From: Schistosoma haematobium | Taxonomy: Eukaryota > Platyhelminthes > Trematoda > Strigeidida > Schistosomatidae | Direction: 5' to 3' | Length of the DNA stretch: 64,000 nucleotides | NCBI RefSeq assembly: GCF_000699445.3 | Contig: NC_067197.1 | Span: forward strand, 21,683,809 to 21,747,808 | Part shown: piece by piece, positions 35,195 to 47,004 of the stretch | Layout: each line of letters starts with the position of its first letter | Position numbering within the stretch: position 1 is the stretch's first letter | Notes under the pieces: generated by a model | Seen by the model: only the letters and a program-made list of their open reading frames with translations | Database searches by the model: none | Told to the model about the DNA's origin: nothing | Made by a program: the position numbers and the translations under genes

Positions 35195-35280
35195 TCGACC
35201 AATTCCAACATTTCGTCCGTTAATTTTGTCTGAACTTCTTCAGAATAACCATTAAAATCATAATTATCCAACTAAAGATA
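35195..35280 (-). repeat. Dispersed motif, hammerhead-like on minus strand
   Basis: Minus strand carries CTGAAGAAG (35243-35235) and GACGAAATGTTGG (about 35217-35205). Same-order matches lie at 22430-22545. CTGAAGA and GAAA are hammerhead-like words, but a convincing stem II does not form without an extra base, so I give it low weight. It lies downstream of the GIY-YIG relic on the same strand, with a SINE inserted between. Confidence 0.35.
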
Positions 35281-35360
35281 TTAACTTAATAAAACAAATC
35301 TACTTTAAAAATTTACCTAATCATATTTAGATGTTAGTTTTGTTAAATAGGAAAACAAAA

Positions 35361-35692
35361 TAGGAGTTCTAGTGAGAAGCAGTGACTAGTGGAGTTCAAC
35401 CGATTCTCTTGTGAGATATTAAATCACTGAAGACAACGTTGGGTGTGTTGCTCAATTTCGTGGATTAGTTGAAGTTAAACATTAACACCATTGGATGCCT
35501 GTCGGCTCAGTGGTATGGAGGTTAAGCGCTCGCGCGCGAGACTGATAGGTTATGGGTTCGAATCTCGCGGTGGGGCGAGATTGTGGATGCGCACTGCTGA
35601 GGATTCCCACAATAGGACGAAACGGCCGTGTAGTGCTTCCAGCTTTTTCATAGTGGTCTAGTTTCAATTGACTCGTGATCTCAACTTTTAAA
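35361..35692 (+). mobile_element. tRNA-derived hammerhead SINE, near complete
   Basis: Sense copy with body (GGAGTTCTAGTGAGAAGC), A box (GGCTCAGTGGTATGGAGG), B box (GGGTTCGAATCTCG), ribozyme region and tail. The tRNA-like head is well kept. The ribozyme has two telling changes: stem II starts TTCC instead of GTCC, and the cleavage triplet is GTG instead of GTC, which violates the GUH rule, so this copy should be inactive. The minus-strand frame 35482-35667 is its shadow. Confidence 0.9.
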
Positions 35693-35949
35693 ATAAGAAA
35701 ATATAAAAATGTGAATAATGTGAAATGTTTACAATGTGAAAAAGAATAAATATTTGTATATATGTAACTTTATGCTAATAAAACGTAATGAATAATTAAA
35801 GTCACTGTCTATGATTGAGTGACATGTTAATTAGTTTGTTTATCAAAAGTAATAACAAAAATAATAGTACAAATTGAAAAATATTTTACAAATGTAGAAA
35901 TCTATATAAAATTAGAAAAACTAAATGTATAATGTTTATGTATATGTAA

Positions 35950-36493
35950 TGTTCAAAGATTCAAATTAGGTATTTGTCGGAATATACCTATGTATAATTT
36001 AAACAGATTGGTTAGAGATAGGAGAGCTAATTGTATTTTTGTTTTTGTTTTCTGATTAGGCTGTCTTTGATGAACACTAATAAACAGAGCTTCTGTTGTC
36101 AATCTTCCTTTATGTGTTCCGAACTTTTTATGAATTATTTTGGTCCCTTCAAATCTGATCTTGTTTCTTGATTCTAACAAATAAGGCATCATTACCGATC
36201 TATTCTCAAGTTCCTTAAGGTTAGTCGAGAATTCGAGAACATGTTTTAAACACTTTTTATTGCTTTTATGTTATATTCAGTCATCTGGATTTTTCTATAA
36301 CATAAACTGTGCTGTATTCATGACATTTTATTTCATAAACAAATCCTCTAGTAACCTATTCTTAGCATCAACCAAAACTGATTTTATGGTATTTCTGGCC
36401 CGGAAATAGGCTCTTATATCTGTTTAAAATGCTCTTAATTCCATCTGTTTCAACGCTAATTAGGAAAGCAATGGTATTCTCCCACCCACTCGG
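35950..36493 (-). pseudogene. Penelope-like GIY-YIG endonuclease relic
   Basis: Minus-strand translations in shifting frames line up with the end of a Penelope-like element. At 36493-36370: IAFLISVETDGIKSILNRYK, which resembles the linker before the endonuclease. At 36355-36284: GFVYEIKC then STVYVIEKSR, matching the GIY-YIG signature pattern VYxIxCxxCxxVYxGExxR, with the second Gly replaced by Ile. At 36270-35953: KHVLEFSTNL, then KIRFEGTKIIHKKF and RLTTEALFIS, resembling the C-terminal half with its conserved Glu. Frame changes and stops between the pieces show it is broken. The reverse transcriptase part was not found upstream. Assignment rests on motif order seen by eye. Confidence 0.5.
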
Positions 36494-39400
36494 TATACCT
36501 TATAACCCATAATATTTTGAAGTCTGGGATATCATAAACTTTACTTACCTATAACAGTAAAACTGGATATGATTTATCATGGCAGGGTAGCAATGCAATT
36601 AAGTATAATGGCATTCAAGAAATATAATGAGTATAGTAAATTAGTATAATATATGAAACAAGATTCTGAAGTATCAGATTTAACCACAAGAGAACCTAAT
36701 GAAATAAAATGAATTCATCTTATTCTAATCAACTCTTTATTCTTACTATATTCAAGAGGATAAAAGGAACTTAGTGTATATAATTAAAGAATGGTTGGTA
36801 ATTAGAACAAATAAATCTGATCCAGTATTGCCTATTTTAAAACTAAACGATTTCTTACACAAAACTCACTAGTGATTTGTTTGGTGATGTACTTCCAGTA
36901 GGAAGAACCTTCTCTTAATTAGTTTGATTTACTCTAATGTGAGATAATAACTCGCCGATTCTCATTGATTTAGGATTGTTTTTACAGTGAATACATATAG
37001 ATTGTTTTCTTAGATTTTTAAAACAATTGACAATAATTTACTCCAACTATCAATTACGTGAGAATCCAAATAATTCATTCAGTTCTACCAGTGTATCCGA
37101 ACACTGATTAATCAACATAGTCCTTAAGATAAACAATGAGAAATTTAAAGGTATGATCAAATTAAATCATATTTACAATTCAAAACAATCAACCCTAATG
37201 GTTTAACAGATTCAATATTTAAATAAAGCGAGCCAGAAATCTACTCAACAGGAGTTTCTTTATGTGGTAATTATTTATGAAGTTTGATAGATATTGGGCT
37301 CCGAGTATAGAGAAGACATTATACCTTAAATTGTATTTGAAATAACTTCAGAGATTTAAATTTACGGAATTTCAAAGTCTCATCCAGAAGACTTGTTTGG
37401 GGAAGTTCAAACAAGTTTGGTAGATGATACTTTGGAATCATTTAAATTTCAATCTCAGCTTATTTCGAATATAATTTTCACATATATTTGTGATGTTGTT
37501 TAACCAAAAATGTAGATACTAATTTATAATGGTTATAATAATGATAATAATAAGTTATTCCAGAAACTATAGGCGTACTCAGCAGTTGATATATTTGTTA
37601 TATCCAAGATGGTTCAAAAATACAAATGTGCGTGATTAAAAGTAGGAAGCTTAATATGTATCAACGATACAATAAGATACCATTTTGAGGGCATTTGTTG
37701 TGATTGATATTGTTAGCTGAAATGTCATAAGTTGCCATTTAAAAAGCTGTATATATGTTTGCCACTGTATAGTTTCGGCTCGTTTCCAAGACTGACGTTC
37801 ATTAGTTTACTCTTTGCTAGGATAGTCGGCGAACATTCATAACATGTTTCATACTAGAGTGAAACAGATGTTTAGTGTCCCTGATACCTAATGGAACTTA
37901 AATCAATATTATTTTCTGTCGACAATCAGCTCAAACACATTTTTGTTTTATTCACAATTTTCTTCAGTGAGATAATCAATTTTATTACCTTCTAATCGTA
38001 GGAAACACTAGAAAAATTAATTTACAAAAAGATAATTAAACTTTGTATAATAAAGAGTTTTATAAAACAGAATCTAGATTATTTACCTTGATGATTTAAT
38101 GCCTAACTAATTACTGCAGTTTTTTCATGACTCTCAAATTAGTGTTAGCAAGAATGCAAATATATATATGACCCTTTATAATCCAAGTAACTACTAACTG
38201 TTTTATGCCTTATTGCCAAGTTTAAAAATCAAATATATTCAAAATAAATGTTCATCCTATTATCTTTTTTCTGTGGCATTTCCATTATCCTCATAAAATC
38301 AAACAAACTTATTGCATAATCGTCTTTGAAACAAGTGTCAAAATGTTTTTATTTTAATAAGCTTAGTTAAAAGGAATTAACACCTTTCCTAATATATTAA
38401 GAAATTCTTCTAAAAATTGTTGTTCAGTAACAACTTACAATTAGTCAACATTAAAACACAATACATACACATATTTAGTCAAGTGATCATAATCCTCATT
38501 TCATTGTTAAAATGAGTTCATATATCTATATGTATGTAAGTATGTGTAAAGAAGCACGGTGTTTAGTTTTTTTCTTCTTTTGGCATTCATTTTGTCAAAT
38601 AATTCCAATTACAGACAATTATATACAGGTGAGAAAAAAATATACATAGTTTTGGAGAGAAAAACTAGAAAAGAACAGAAATAATAATAAAAATTATTAT
38701 TATTAATACCAGAGATTAACAAGTCTGTATATTCCACAAAGAATGTGATCAGACATAACTAACTATTGAGGTTATTCATGTTCGTTGTTATAAGGATAGG
38801 GATAAGTAAGTAAGAAAGAAAGAAAGAAAGGAGGTATTTAGAAAATATAACTGAGACAGAAAATCAAACAATCAGTCCCTTATTTAGATCTAAGTTAAAC
38901 AACTTTTGGACAAATAAATACATAAATAAAGAAATGAAAAAGCGTGGCTTTTTTTATAAAAAAAAAAGCTACATCAGTGTTGTTTTAATTTCTTTAGGGT
39001 ACACAAATAAACTAACATGGTATCATACACTACTCTATACATACATATATACATGAAAATATTTTATTAAAACTACACATACATATTACATAGAGACTAA
39101 ATCATATATATTACACACTTGAAGATAATGATAATGATGAAATTCAATCTTAAAATCATTATTTTAAGTTGACAGTTAAAGATTGACAAAACAAATACGA
39201 TTATAGTAAAGATTATGATTTCAATTTAATGTTTGTATTAAAACCAACTTAGATGATAGTCATTCTTTTTGTTAGAGAAAAAAATGTTTTTAAAGAACTT
39301 TTTTAATCTTTCCCTAGTAACTGACGTCTTATGATATGTGGGGGTGCTTTTTTTTCAATTATGATGTATTTATTATTTGTTGTTTTGCCTTGGATACTCA

Positions 39401-40249
39401 CTACTTTTCGTGTAAAATAAAATCCACACTTACGTATTCAGCTACATTTACAATATTGTTTCTAGAAATTCTAGTAAGAGATCATGAGAGATGTGAAATA
39501 ATCAACAACAAAAAATGAAAAGACATTAAACCTTAAATCAAATTTGATGTGTTATCCTTAAATATCAACTGTTATACTTGGTTAAATAATTGTATAGTAC
39601 TGTGTATGGTATGAGACTAGTTGCTCTATTCTCCTCTTCATTTTTCATTTTTGTATATTTGTTAATATTAAACTCAGGTCATGTCTCAAATGAATGACAA
39701 CTAATTGACGAACTCGATAACTATGTAAGGAATAATGCACCCGGATTCAAGGTATACTCTATTGAAACCCAATTAAATGACAATTGAATAAGTGATAGGG
39801 AATAATTCTTTTTACTAATTATTAATCTATTTATGTAGTAATGATGGATATTTGTTACGATGTTTGAAAAATTTACCAGTCAATGAAACTCTTAATTATA
39901 TTGTTGCTAACTGACACTACATTGACAACAATGAATGATTTTCATATAGATTTATAAATATTAAAAAAAATTGAATTATATTTAATTGTGTCAATAAAAT
40001 TTATTGGCTCAAATAAATAAATTAGAATGAAGTTGTGTTGTTGTTGTTTTCTTTTTGTTTCATAGAGAAAATACATTGTCTGTTTAAATAATCGTCACTT
40101 TATAGTTCTATTTTGTTTACGTCAAATATTAGGACATGCGTGTCCTAATTTCAGTACTGAATTAATCGATATACGTGAGTTAGTTGTAAAACCAAAAATA
40201 TACATTGTTATGTACTTACATAAATAGTTTTTGGAAACTGTTAGAAATG
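36494..40249. other. AT-rich DNA with simple repeats
   Basis: No gene recognised. An AAAG tract lies at 38811-38830 and an ATT/AAT palindromic patch at 38682-38706. The 60-codon frame at 39336-39518 has no known motif. Any reverse transcriptase belonging to the GIY-YIG relic would be expected just above 36.5 kb on the minus strand, but I could not read one. Confidence 0.5.
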
Positions 40250-40437
40250 CAAATCATTGGAAGCCATTTCAGTGAATTGAAGGTTAGGTGCTCACTAAAT
40301 GATTAGGAGGTTGAAGATTTGTACATTGTCTAGGTCGTGAGTAAGAATTGTTAGAAGTAAAATAGCTGTTTAGTGCTTCCTGGCTTTCAGTCTTTGTATT
40401 GCTGAATTAAATTCATGATGCAGACCATGATCATACA
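40250..40437 (+). mobile_element. Very old SINE relic
   Basis: AGTAAAATAGCTGTTTAGTG followed by CTTCCTGGCTTTCAG and TTAAATTCATGATGCAGACC follows the order GACGAAACGGCCGTCCAGTG, CTTCCAGGTTTTCC, TGACTCATGATTTCAACC of the SINE. The tRNA-like part before it is barely recognisable. Confidence 0.4.
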
Positions 40438-40480
40438 TATCTTTAAATGTGGTCGAGTAGGAGGTATTGAGATACTACTT

Positions 40481-40570
40481 TTGGTCTACTGAACCATCCA
40501 GCTCAGTGAAAAAAACACCAAAATCATCCACTCGAGCTATAAATTTTCTCCACTATTAAGATACTACTGT
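40481..40570 (+). repeat. Decayed half of the 7.8 kb foldback repeat
   Basis: GAACCATCCAGCTCAGTG, AAATCATCCACTCGAGCTAT and AAATTTTCTCCACTATT match, in order, the right arm end and following bases at 7965-8040 (AAACCATCCAGCTTAGAG, AAATCATCCACCTGAGCTAC, AAATCTTCTCCAGCATC). The left arm and loop are absent. Confidence 0.65.
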
Positions 40571-41387
40571 CTCTATCTGGTAAGTTTTTGTTGATTTTAT
40601 AGTGTAAGTTATGGAATTCACCGTTCTCTTACTATGAGTTCACATATATAAATTAATTTATTTAAATTATATGCATCAAAGGGTACTACAATGTAAAACT
40701 TATTGATAAATGTATTGAATGATACACAGCTTAGGAGAAATAACTTTCTATGAACTCTTCATGATTTCGAAGTGTTTGTAGAAAATTACTGATGACAACA
40801 TAGTGACATAACAGAAAAGAGAAATAATAGATTTGTAGAAAAATAAGTGGTATTAAGTACTATTACAGTATACACCTTAAATGTGGCTTTAAGAAAAAAA
40901 ATTTGATAAATGTTTTATTGATTTATAGAAAGATAATTTTGCATGAACTTAAGTAGTAAATATTTAAATACAACCGCAAAAACCCTAAAAAGTCAAATGA
41001 TTTTAATGAACTTAAATATTTAAGGTACAGTAGTTTCTGAATATTGTTCAGTTTGAAGTCAATTTTCATTGAGAACTTACATGTACTGGAAAAGTATTGG
41101 AAATCATAAAACATTAAGCCCTTTTTTTTTCTTATTTGGAATTCATAAACAATGTTTGCCTATGAATATACGTTGGCTCAAACTTAGAACCTCCGTTTCT
41201 CACAGTAAGTGTATAAAATTTTAATACTCCCGAATCGGAATTCAATAGTCCACATTATCAATCTTAATTAGTTCATTTGTATTACGCAGTAATTATCTGG
41301 TGTAGGTATATGTTGTGGGAAACCATTCCACATTCTAAAATATCTCCACAAGTTTAACAATAATTGGACAAAATAATAAATTAGCAT
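40571..41387. other. AT-rich DNA without recognised gene
   Basis: No feature supported; the 63-codon minus frame 40923-41114 is Phe/Leu/Tyr-rich random translation. Confidence 0.5.
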
Positions 41388-41800
41388 AGGAGGATTTGTA
41401 AAGATTGTAAAGTGTTGATAGCTTAAATCACAAACTGATCTAAGATAGACCAGCATCGGAAACGTGAAAGAACTAGACAGACTTTTCTTCCTGATATGAA
41501 ACTCTTCAGCAGTGCACGTCCATGACCCGCACATATGGAATTGAACCCAGAATCTTCGGTCTTGAGCGCGAACACTTAACTTCTAAACTTTTGAGTCGGC
41601 ATCCAACGGTGTAAATGCTCAACTTCAATCAATTCGTGATATTGCACAACCTCCATCCATTCCCTCTGATGAATAAGTATCTCACACTCGACATAAGCGT
41701 TTGCGCGAGAGACCGAAGGTCTTGGATGTGCACTTCTAAGGAGTCCAAAACTAGGACGGAACGGACGTTCGGTGCTTACAAAATTTAGATGCCGGTTTGT
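41388..41800 (-). mobile_element. Hammerhead SINE, divergent, with inverted end
   Basis: Minus-strand copy 41388-41690 (tail, ribozyme remnant, B box with GAACCCAGAATCTTCGGTC on plus, A-box side, body). At about 41697 the strand sense flips: GCGAGAGACCGAAGGTC, ACTTCTAAGGAGTCC, ACTAGGACGGAACGGACG reads as a sense tRNA end plus ribozyme. So this element too has an inverted ribozyme at the 5' end. GAAA is GGAAC in the flipped piece and the minus core reads TGAAGAG, so neither looks active. The 88-codon minus frame 41268-41534 is a shadow. Confidence 0.75.
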
Positions 41801-42483
41801 TCAAGACCGATACGTGATCCAAACTATGAAAACAAAATTCTAGAAAAAGTCATATTGCGCTCCCTCATTTTCACTGTTTTATGTTCATAAAAGTATTTTG
41901 AGATACTTTTACCTATGCTACTTATATACTTATATCTGTGTGCAACGAAGAATATTACCAACAAAAAAACTGTTCTTTATTATTATTAATACATTAGCAC
42001 AATTATTTACAGGATTTGATAGAAAAGAATAAGAAATCAATCATTTTACTCAATTCTTATTTGATAAGATTGTTTCACATATATCACTCAACTGTTTCAT
42101 ATTCATTTCTAGTTTAAGTTGATATAAAACAAATCTCCTTTCTATAGGTAAACATTGTATGTCTTACATCTCTATTGAACTATTGTCAATTTATAGTTCG
42201 GTAAAAACATTAATACCATTTGAAGCAGTTTTTATATAAAAATGAATTATTTACATAATTTACATTGGTTTACAATGGAAATTTTAAAAAACAATTGATT
42301 TTTATGTTTACTAAATAGTATTGAAAAAAAACAATGCCCATATTGTTTTAATCGGAGGGGGAGGGGTTTTCTCCATGTATAATTTACATGCTTATTACTA
42401 TAAACCAGTTTATTGATTAGATAAAAGATATTTTTTATAAAAAAAAAGAAACAATGAATAACCACGTTTGTTACTCGACAATT
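41801..42483. other. AT-rich DNA without recognised gene
   Basis: No feature supported. The 72-codon minus frame at 42247-42465 is Phe/Lys/Asn-rich and has no known motif. Confidence 0.5.
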
Positions 42484-42775
42484 TACTATATGATATATTA
42501 GCGCAATACATTTCGAACAATCTGATCACACATATACTTGTTAAGAGCATTTATATATAAAAATAAAAGGTCAACTAGACAGGAAACGGGGTAAGAGGAG
42601 TAAGGATAATGATAAGAGTAATAATAATAATAATGTGAACACAATTTGAAACCTAATCACTCTGGATAATAAGTCAATATATATAAATGCTCTTAACAAG
42701 TATATATGTGACCAGATTGTTCGAAATGTATTGCGCTAATATATCACATAGTTCTGATAATCTTCGTCTTCTAAT
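42484..42775 (+). mobile_element. MITE-like foldback element, copy 2
   Basis: Left arm 42484-42570 and right arm 42678-42765 are inverted repeats sharing TATTAGCGCAATACATTTCG, AACAATCTGATCACA and ATATACTTGTTAAGAGCATT with their complements. The interior (AGGAAACGGGGTAAGAGGAG, TAAGGATAATGATAAGAG, ATCACTCTGGATAATAAG) matches the interior of copy 1 in reverse. There is no coding capacity. The outermost end of the left arm is lost relative to the right arm, which continues to GATAATCTTCGTC. Confidence 0.8.
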
Positions 42776-42907
42776 ATCATTATCGAAATTTACTATAGTT
42801 ACAAAGACAAAAATCAATAATTTTTTATCAGGTAGATGTAAAAACAAAAAAATCAGTTCACAATAAATAAAGATAAACTACATCATAACAACTAGTCGAA
42901 AAAAATA

Positions 42908-42910
<3 letters not shown>

Positions 42911-42950
<40 letters not shown>
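42911..42950. repeat. (TA)n microsatellite
   Basis: Uninterrupted AT dinucleotide tract. Confidence 0.95.
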
Positions 42951-42952
<2 letters not shown>

Positions 42953-43227
42953 TGAGTTAATTTATTCAGTAAATAGAAATATAATACTTACAGGTAGAGA
43001 ATAAAAAAATGATTATTACTATAATATAAAGATTAATATTTTTCAGCTTCATAATGGAGAAGATATTGAAAAATTAATTACTTTATAGTCCATTTTTAAC
43101 TTGACTTATAAAATACACATAAATGAAGGTTAACTAATATTTTCTTTTGAAAGAATTATATGATAATTTCAGAAATTTTATTATTGCTTGAATAGTGAGA
43201 GGAATAAATAGATAAATGATTGAACTT

Positions 43228-44128
43228 AATTACTTGTTTACTTATGTAGATGCGCTTGTTACTCCTCATGGAGGAGTAAAAGCCTCCCACCAGTACTCAC
43301 CATCCAACTCTTCTGAGCAATCCTTTACAGTTTTTTCTGGTTGTTATTCATCCTTTTCAGATCTGCTTCCGTTTCCCGACGTAATGTGTACTTTGGCCGT
43401 CCTCTTTTCCGTTTCCCCTCAGGATTTCAAGTTACGGATTGCCTCGTGGTGCAGTTTAATGATTTGCGTAATGTATGTCCTATCCACTCCCAACGTCTTT
43501 TCTTAATTTCCTCTTCAACTGGAAGCTGGTTTGTTCTCTCCCACAGAAGGCTGTTGCTCATGGTATCCGTCCGATCGATAGTGAGTACCTTGCGCAGACA
43601 ATAGTTCGTAAATATTTGTACGTTGCTGATGTTGGTTGTAGTAGTTCTCCAAGTTTCAGCTCCGTACAGTAGAACTGTTTTGATTTTCGTATTGAAGATT
43701 GTGACTTTGATATTGGTTGAAAGTTGTTTCGAGTTCCATATGTTCTTCGATTGTAGTGAAGTGGCCCTTGCTTTGCCAATCCTTTCATTTACGTCTGCAT
43801 CTGATCCTCCTTGTTCATCGATGATGCTTCCCAGGTATGTGAAGGATTCCACATCTTCCACAGCTTCTCCATCAAGTGTGATTGGATTGGTGTTCTTCAT
43901 GTTGTATTTGAGGACCTTGGTTTTCCCCTTGTGTATGTTGTGGTCAACTGATGCAGAGACTACTGCTACACTTGTTGTCTTCATCTGCATTTGTCCGTGT
44001 GTATGGGATAGTAGGGCTAGGTCATCTGCGAGAGAGAGTAGACAGCCTTGTCTGACTCCGGTCCTTACTTGGAATGCATCTGTCAGCTATCCTCCATGCA
44101 CGATCTTGCACTATAGTCCATTGTATAA
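43228..44128 (-). pseudogene. RTE-clade LINE, 3' half with internal deletion
   Basis: Same family as 22.7-24.1 kb. The minus-strand frame 43990-43427 reads [83 protein letters not shown]. Upstream, 44120-44030 gives the TDAFQVRT and VRQGC of motif B, then a deletion of roughly 100 bases joins it directly to [12 protein letters not shown], fusing motif B to motif C. The 3' end has the terminal GGAGTAACAAGCGC followed by a decayed TAAG-type tail at about 43228-43250. Plus-strand frames of 96, 87, 65 and 169 codons here are shadows. Confidence 0.9.
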
Positions 44129-45068
44129 ATGATTCAAGAAGCTGTGTTAATAACTTCTAAGACATTAAATATCACTACATCCATTTATTACTAATCTATC
44201 AAGCATTATCAATATTTTATCATTCTAACCACTGATTAAAAAGAAATTCATTAAACGTAGCAGTGTAATATTGCTTGGTTTCCTATTTCTTTTTGACTGT
44301 TGCTAATCTTTCGGAAAATTTGAGTCTCACTGACCGAAAACTATTGCGATAATTTAGTGGTTAGTTGATATGTAGAAATTTGCCCAATTAGCGGGTGACT
44401 TTTTACATAAGTCGTCAGAATTTTAAGAACCATGGAAAAACAGAATACACTGTTCTTGCTCAACACTTTTCAGGTCATTGGAGTAGTACAATATCTTTGA
44501 ATACGATGATACTTAACGTTTAACTTCAATTATTTTGCGATAGACAGACATAGTCCTTTATGTATCCAGATATTTTAGTGAGTTTTCATCTCATTTTTAG
44601 CTTGACTGACTCCACAATCAATGATTTATAATTGGGACAGAGAAATTCACCTTGGAACTATTTATGTCATATTTTAAATAACATCTTACTATACTACTAA
44701 CATCTTATTAGTGATCAATTAGAGTGGTATATAACTGTTAATTAAACCTTTGCTGATGGATTTCCAATTAACCTTGGCATTCATTCTTCTAACTGGTAAT
44801 ATTAAATGCTTTATAAAGTAGCATTTTATATTTTAATATACTTGGAGTTTTTAAACAATGTTTTTTCTATAATTATGCACCTTTCTGATTCAAAATTCGT
44901 TAATTCATCCACTCATTCATTACTGAGGAAAAAGGTCTTAAAATAAGGTAAATTGATAATCACATTATTTGACTAAAAATCCATAAACATAGCGATTCTA
45001 TGGAATAACTCCAAATAGTAGAAATGGTATTATGTTAAAAGCAATTTACTTTTAATGACAAATAATAT
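44129..45068. other. AT-rich DNA without recognised gene
   Basis: No feature supported. Confidence 0.5.
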
Positions 45069-45465
45069 GATTAATATCAGAATGGGTTTTGTGGATAATA
45101 TAGTAATTTTTAATGGTTGAGACCATGAGTCAATTGAAGCTAGATCACCATGGGAAACCTGAAAGCATTGGAAGGCCGTTTCGTCCTATTGTGGGATTTC
45201 TCAACGATTAAAATTACTATAATATCCACAAGAACCCGTTCTGAAATTAATCAACATATGCTTACTGATGATTGGCTTCAAGAGGTATTTCCTGGAGTTC
45301 TAATGAGAAGCAATGACTAGTGGAGTTCAACCGTGTCTCTTGTGAGATAGTAACTCACTGAAGACAATGTTGGATGTGTAGCTTAATTTCGTGTATTAGT
45401 TGAAATTAGACATTAACACCATTGGATGCCTGTTGGCTCAGTGGTCTATTGGTTAGGCGTTCGCC
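45069..45465 (+). mobile_element. Hammerhead SINE with inverted 5' end
   Basis: Starts TTAATATCAGAATGGGTTTT and GTGGATAATATAG as an inverted tail, continues through an inverted ribozyme half (GCCGTTTCGTCCTATTGTGG) and switches at GGGATTTCTCAAC (45193-45205) to the sense tail (TTAAAATTACTATAATATCC), then to the body from GTTCTGAAATTAATCAACAT. It ends abruptly in the A-box area (GGCTCAGTGGTCTATTGG) near 45465, without B box, internal ribozyme or 3' tail. The switch point is the same as in the 14.6-15.1 kb copy. Confidence 0.85.
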
Positions 45466-47004
45466 TAGATGTAACTATTTTGTCAAGAGTTATTTAGAAT
45501 AAATGGATTGTAGCTAAAAGTGGAATCCAAGGTATTTTTCAAAATAAATCATATTATTTATTAGGTTAATCTAAGTTTCCTAAGAAACTTTGTTTTTTTT
45601 CAATGCAAGTTCTTACTTGTTATGGAATTTTTAAAATAAAAAGTGCTATTTCACATCAGAGAATCATCTACACATAGTTGAAAAATTGATAGTTCACTGT
45701 ACTGTATTTTCTTTAATAGCAATTTACGATCATTTAAACAAAATGTATTCACAATTTCACATAAGCATTAAATTTTATTTGAAGATGAATTTTTTTTATC
45801 ATCAATGAGTTATGTTTAGCTATAGAACCTTTGAAAACTGTGGATTATAGAACAAAAATGTTATTTTTGTTCAAGTTGTCTTAACAATGCACACCTACGA
45901 TATCATATTTAGTGGTCCAAAACATTTGACTAGTGCCGATTTTAATTAAAGTTAAAAGAATGGAAAATAAAATAATCCCACCAACAGAATTAGTTTCTAC
46001 ATTATTTCAGGTAAGTTTTATTAACGAATGACAGATAAAAGAAAGCCTATGTGCAAGGTTATCCGTTAATTTTCTCAGGCTCCTTAAAATCAAAAGGTGG
46101 AACATGGAATTTCCGATCTTTCCGACTAGCGATTACATTAATATGTATTTAGCGGAATTCAGTCAACACTAAGATCTAAACTAAAATCATTTCTCACTAC
46201 TCAATAATCAGTCGATGTAAATATCTTAGTCTTATATAAGGTCAGTGACAGTCTAGATGATTAATTCACTAATAATATCTCCGACTGTGACTAAGGTCTG
46301 AATTCCATGTTAATTAGCCGTTCCCTCAAGATTATGAGTACACTTAAGAAGAAATCTAACTCTACAGCTTCTTGTTATTCGAATTTAACCAACCACCATT
46401 AATTTACTAAAGATAGTAATATGTGTTGAATTGTGATATCTACAGGTTAATCAATAGTTCACTTTATGACCTGATGGACATCATTATAATTTTACTTAGA
46501 ATTTTACTTTCAGTTCATAAAATTCTAGGTTGACGTTCAACACTATAGATTCCCTCTTTTTCTACCGGGAAACGCTTAACATTTGCTACTGATATGGTTT
46601 AAAAATATTGAAACATTTTTTAATAATCGGTCTCTTTGGAATTTCTTCACATGCTGAACTTAATTTTTCGTAGTATTTTGGACAAGTTTAATTGTTCTTC
46701 GGAAGTGTTAAATTAATTGATAGTTGTATTGTTAGCATTATTATTATTACTATTATCATCATTACTAGTAGTCGTAATAGTCCTGGTAGTAGTAATAGTA
46801 GTAGTAGTAAATGTTAGTTCCTGTTGTTGAGCATCATTTAAATTTGTAAGCTAGAAGAAATTGAGTTGATTGTAATAATAGCCTACGTGTATTATCATTC
46901 CGTTCAAATTCTGGATTTTATTTGAATCTAATTCATTCACTCTGTAATATAGCGAATAAGCTTAAATAACCTATTGGCATTAAAGATACAATATTTTTAA
47001 GCAT
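45466..47004. other. AT-rich DNA with simple repeats
   Basis: Triplet-rich ATT/GTA tract at about 46735-46810. No gene is recognised. Confidence 0.5.

Noticed and set aside
35953..36192. Unique host gene exon
   Set aside because: Reads better as the C-terminal part of a broken GIY-YIG endonuclease, with matching upstream pieces in other frames.
43623..44132. 169-codon plus-strand frame
   Set aside because: Shadow of the minus-strand RTE copy.
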